In this document: piece after piece, positions 5,726-5,818 of the stretch
How the letters are laid out: each line of letters opens with the position of its first letter
How positions within the stretch are numbered: position 1 is the first letter of the stretch
Assembly (NCBI GenBank): GCA_900551585.1
Contig: URWU01000105.1
Coordinates: 1 to 5,818, forward strand
Direction of reading: 5' to 3'
DNA: 5,818 bases
Source of the DNA: an uncultured Alphaproteobacteria bacterium
GTDB lineage: Bacteria; Pseudomonadota; Alphaproteobacteria; RF32; CAG-239
The notes under the pieces: model-generated
The model's database searches: none
The model's input: the letters and a program-made list of their open reading frames with translations, nothing else
What the model was told of the DNA's origin: nothing
Translations under genes and position numbers: made by a program

Positions 5726-5818
5726 AGCATTTAAATCTTAAAAAGCCTGCGCTTGCTTGTGAATATTTAAATTTATCGTTTAACTAAAAAGAATTTTAAG
5801 TTATGTAATGACTAAGGG
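5726..5818. other. AT-rich 3' flank with no supported gene
   Basis: These 93 bases are strongly AT-rich, unlike the operon. They contain several TTAA words (5731, 5738, 5767, 5780, 5796), but no pair has the 7-base spacing of a CtrA site. An ATG at 5808 opens M-T-K up to the window end, without a convincing ribosome site and too short to judge. A flagellar gene such as flgK often follows flgE, so the stretch may be the promoter region of a next unit. I see no recognisable sigma-54, sigma-28 or good sigma-70 promoter in it. Confidence 0.4.

Noticed and set aside
5767..5783. TTAA-N9-TTAAC as a CtrA binding site
   Set aside because: The CtrA consensus needs a 7-base spacing; nine bases in a strongly AT-rich stretch is better explained by chance.
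5808..5818. Start of a downstream gene at ATG 5808
   Set aside because: Only three codons are visible and the upstream sequence lacks a clear ribosome site, so it cannot be supported from this window.

Overview
This window is a flagellar hook-assembly locus from an alphaproteobacterium, with a piece of sequencing adapter at its left edge. The first 47 bases match an Illumina Nextera library adapter: the end of P7, an 8-base index, the read-2 primer and the Tn5 mosaic end. Genuine genomic DNA therefore starts at about position 48, in the middle of a gene. FlaF, the family of that broken gene, is essentially confined to Alphaproteobacteria, and the other three genes fit that source. The DNA is of moderate GC, with AT-rich gaps between genes. 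I cannot fix the genus. An uncultured, metagenome-derived Rhodospirillales-like organism is a guess from the style of the sequence, not a result.

Layout: (1) 1-47, adapter. (2) 48-289, the 3' part of flaF, a flagellin assembly or regulation factor, followed by a clear intrinsic terminator (326-354). (3) 290-609, a 320-base non-coding gap. After the terminator it holds several GC-rich perfect inverted repeats, a cluster of TGCCG boxes and a near-consensus sigma-54 promoter (552-568). (4) 610-5662, three genes on the + strand in the order fliK, flgD, flgE, separated by 19 and 84 bases and closed by an intrinsic terminator (5698-5725). (5) 5726-5818, an AT-rich tail with no supported gene.

The three complete genes form one functional unit. 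FlgE is the hook subunit. FlgD is the hook cap or scaffold under which FlgE polymerises. FliK measures the hook and switches the export apparatus from hook to filament substrates. All three are exported by the flagellar type III system, and each has a short F-x-x-x-hydrophobic motif near its N-terminus, as expected for early substrates. The sigma-54 promoter, with a candidate distal activator site about 134 bases upstream of the predicted start, fits the RpoN/FlbD-type control of hook genes known from Caulobacter.

I see no wholly new system here. The points of interest are the adapter at the contig edge, the promoter and palindrome architecture, an enlarged FlgE (748 residues) with a diverged internal domain duplication, a long low-complexity FliK (637 residues), and an acidic Gly-rich FlgD tail that looks recently altered by repeat slippage or a frameshift.
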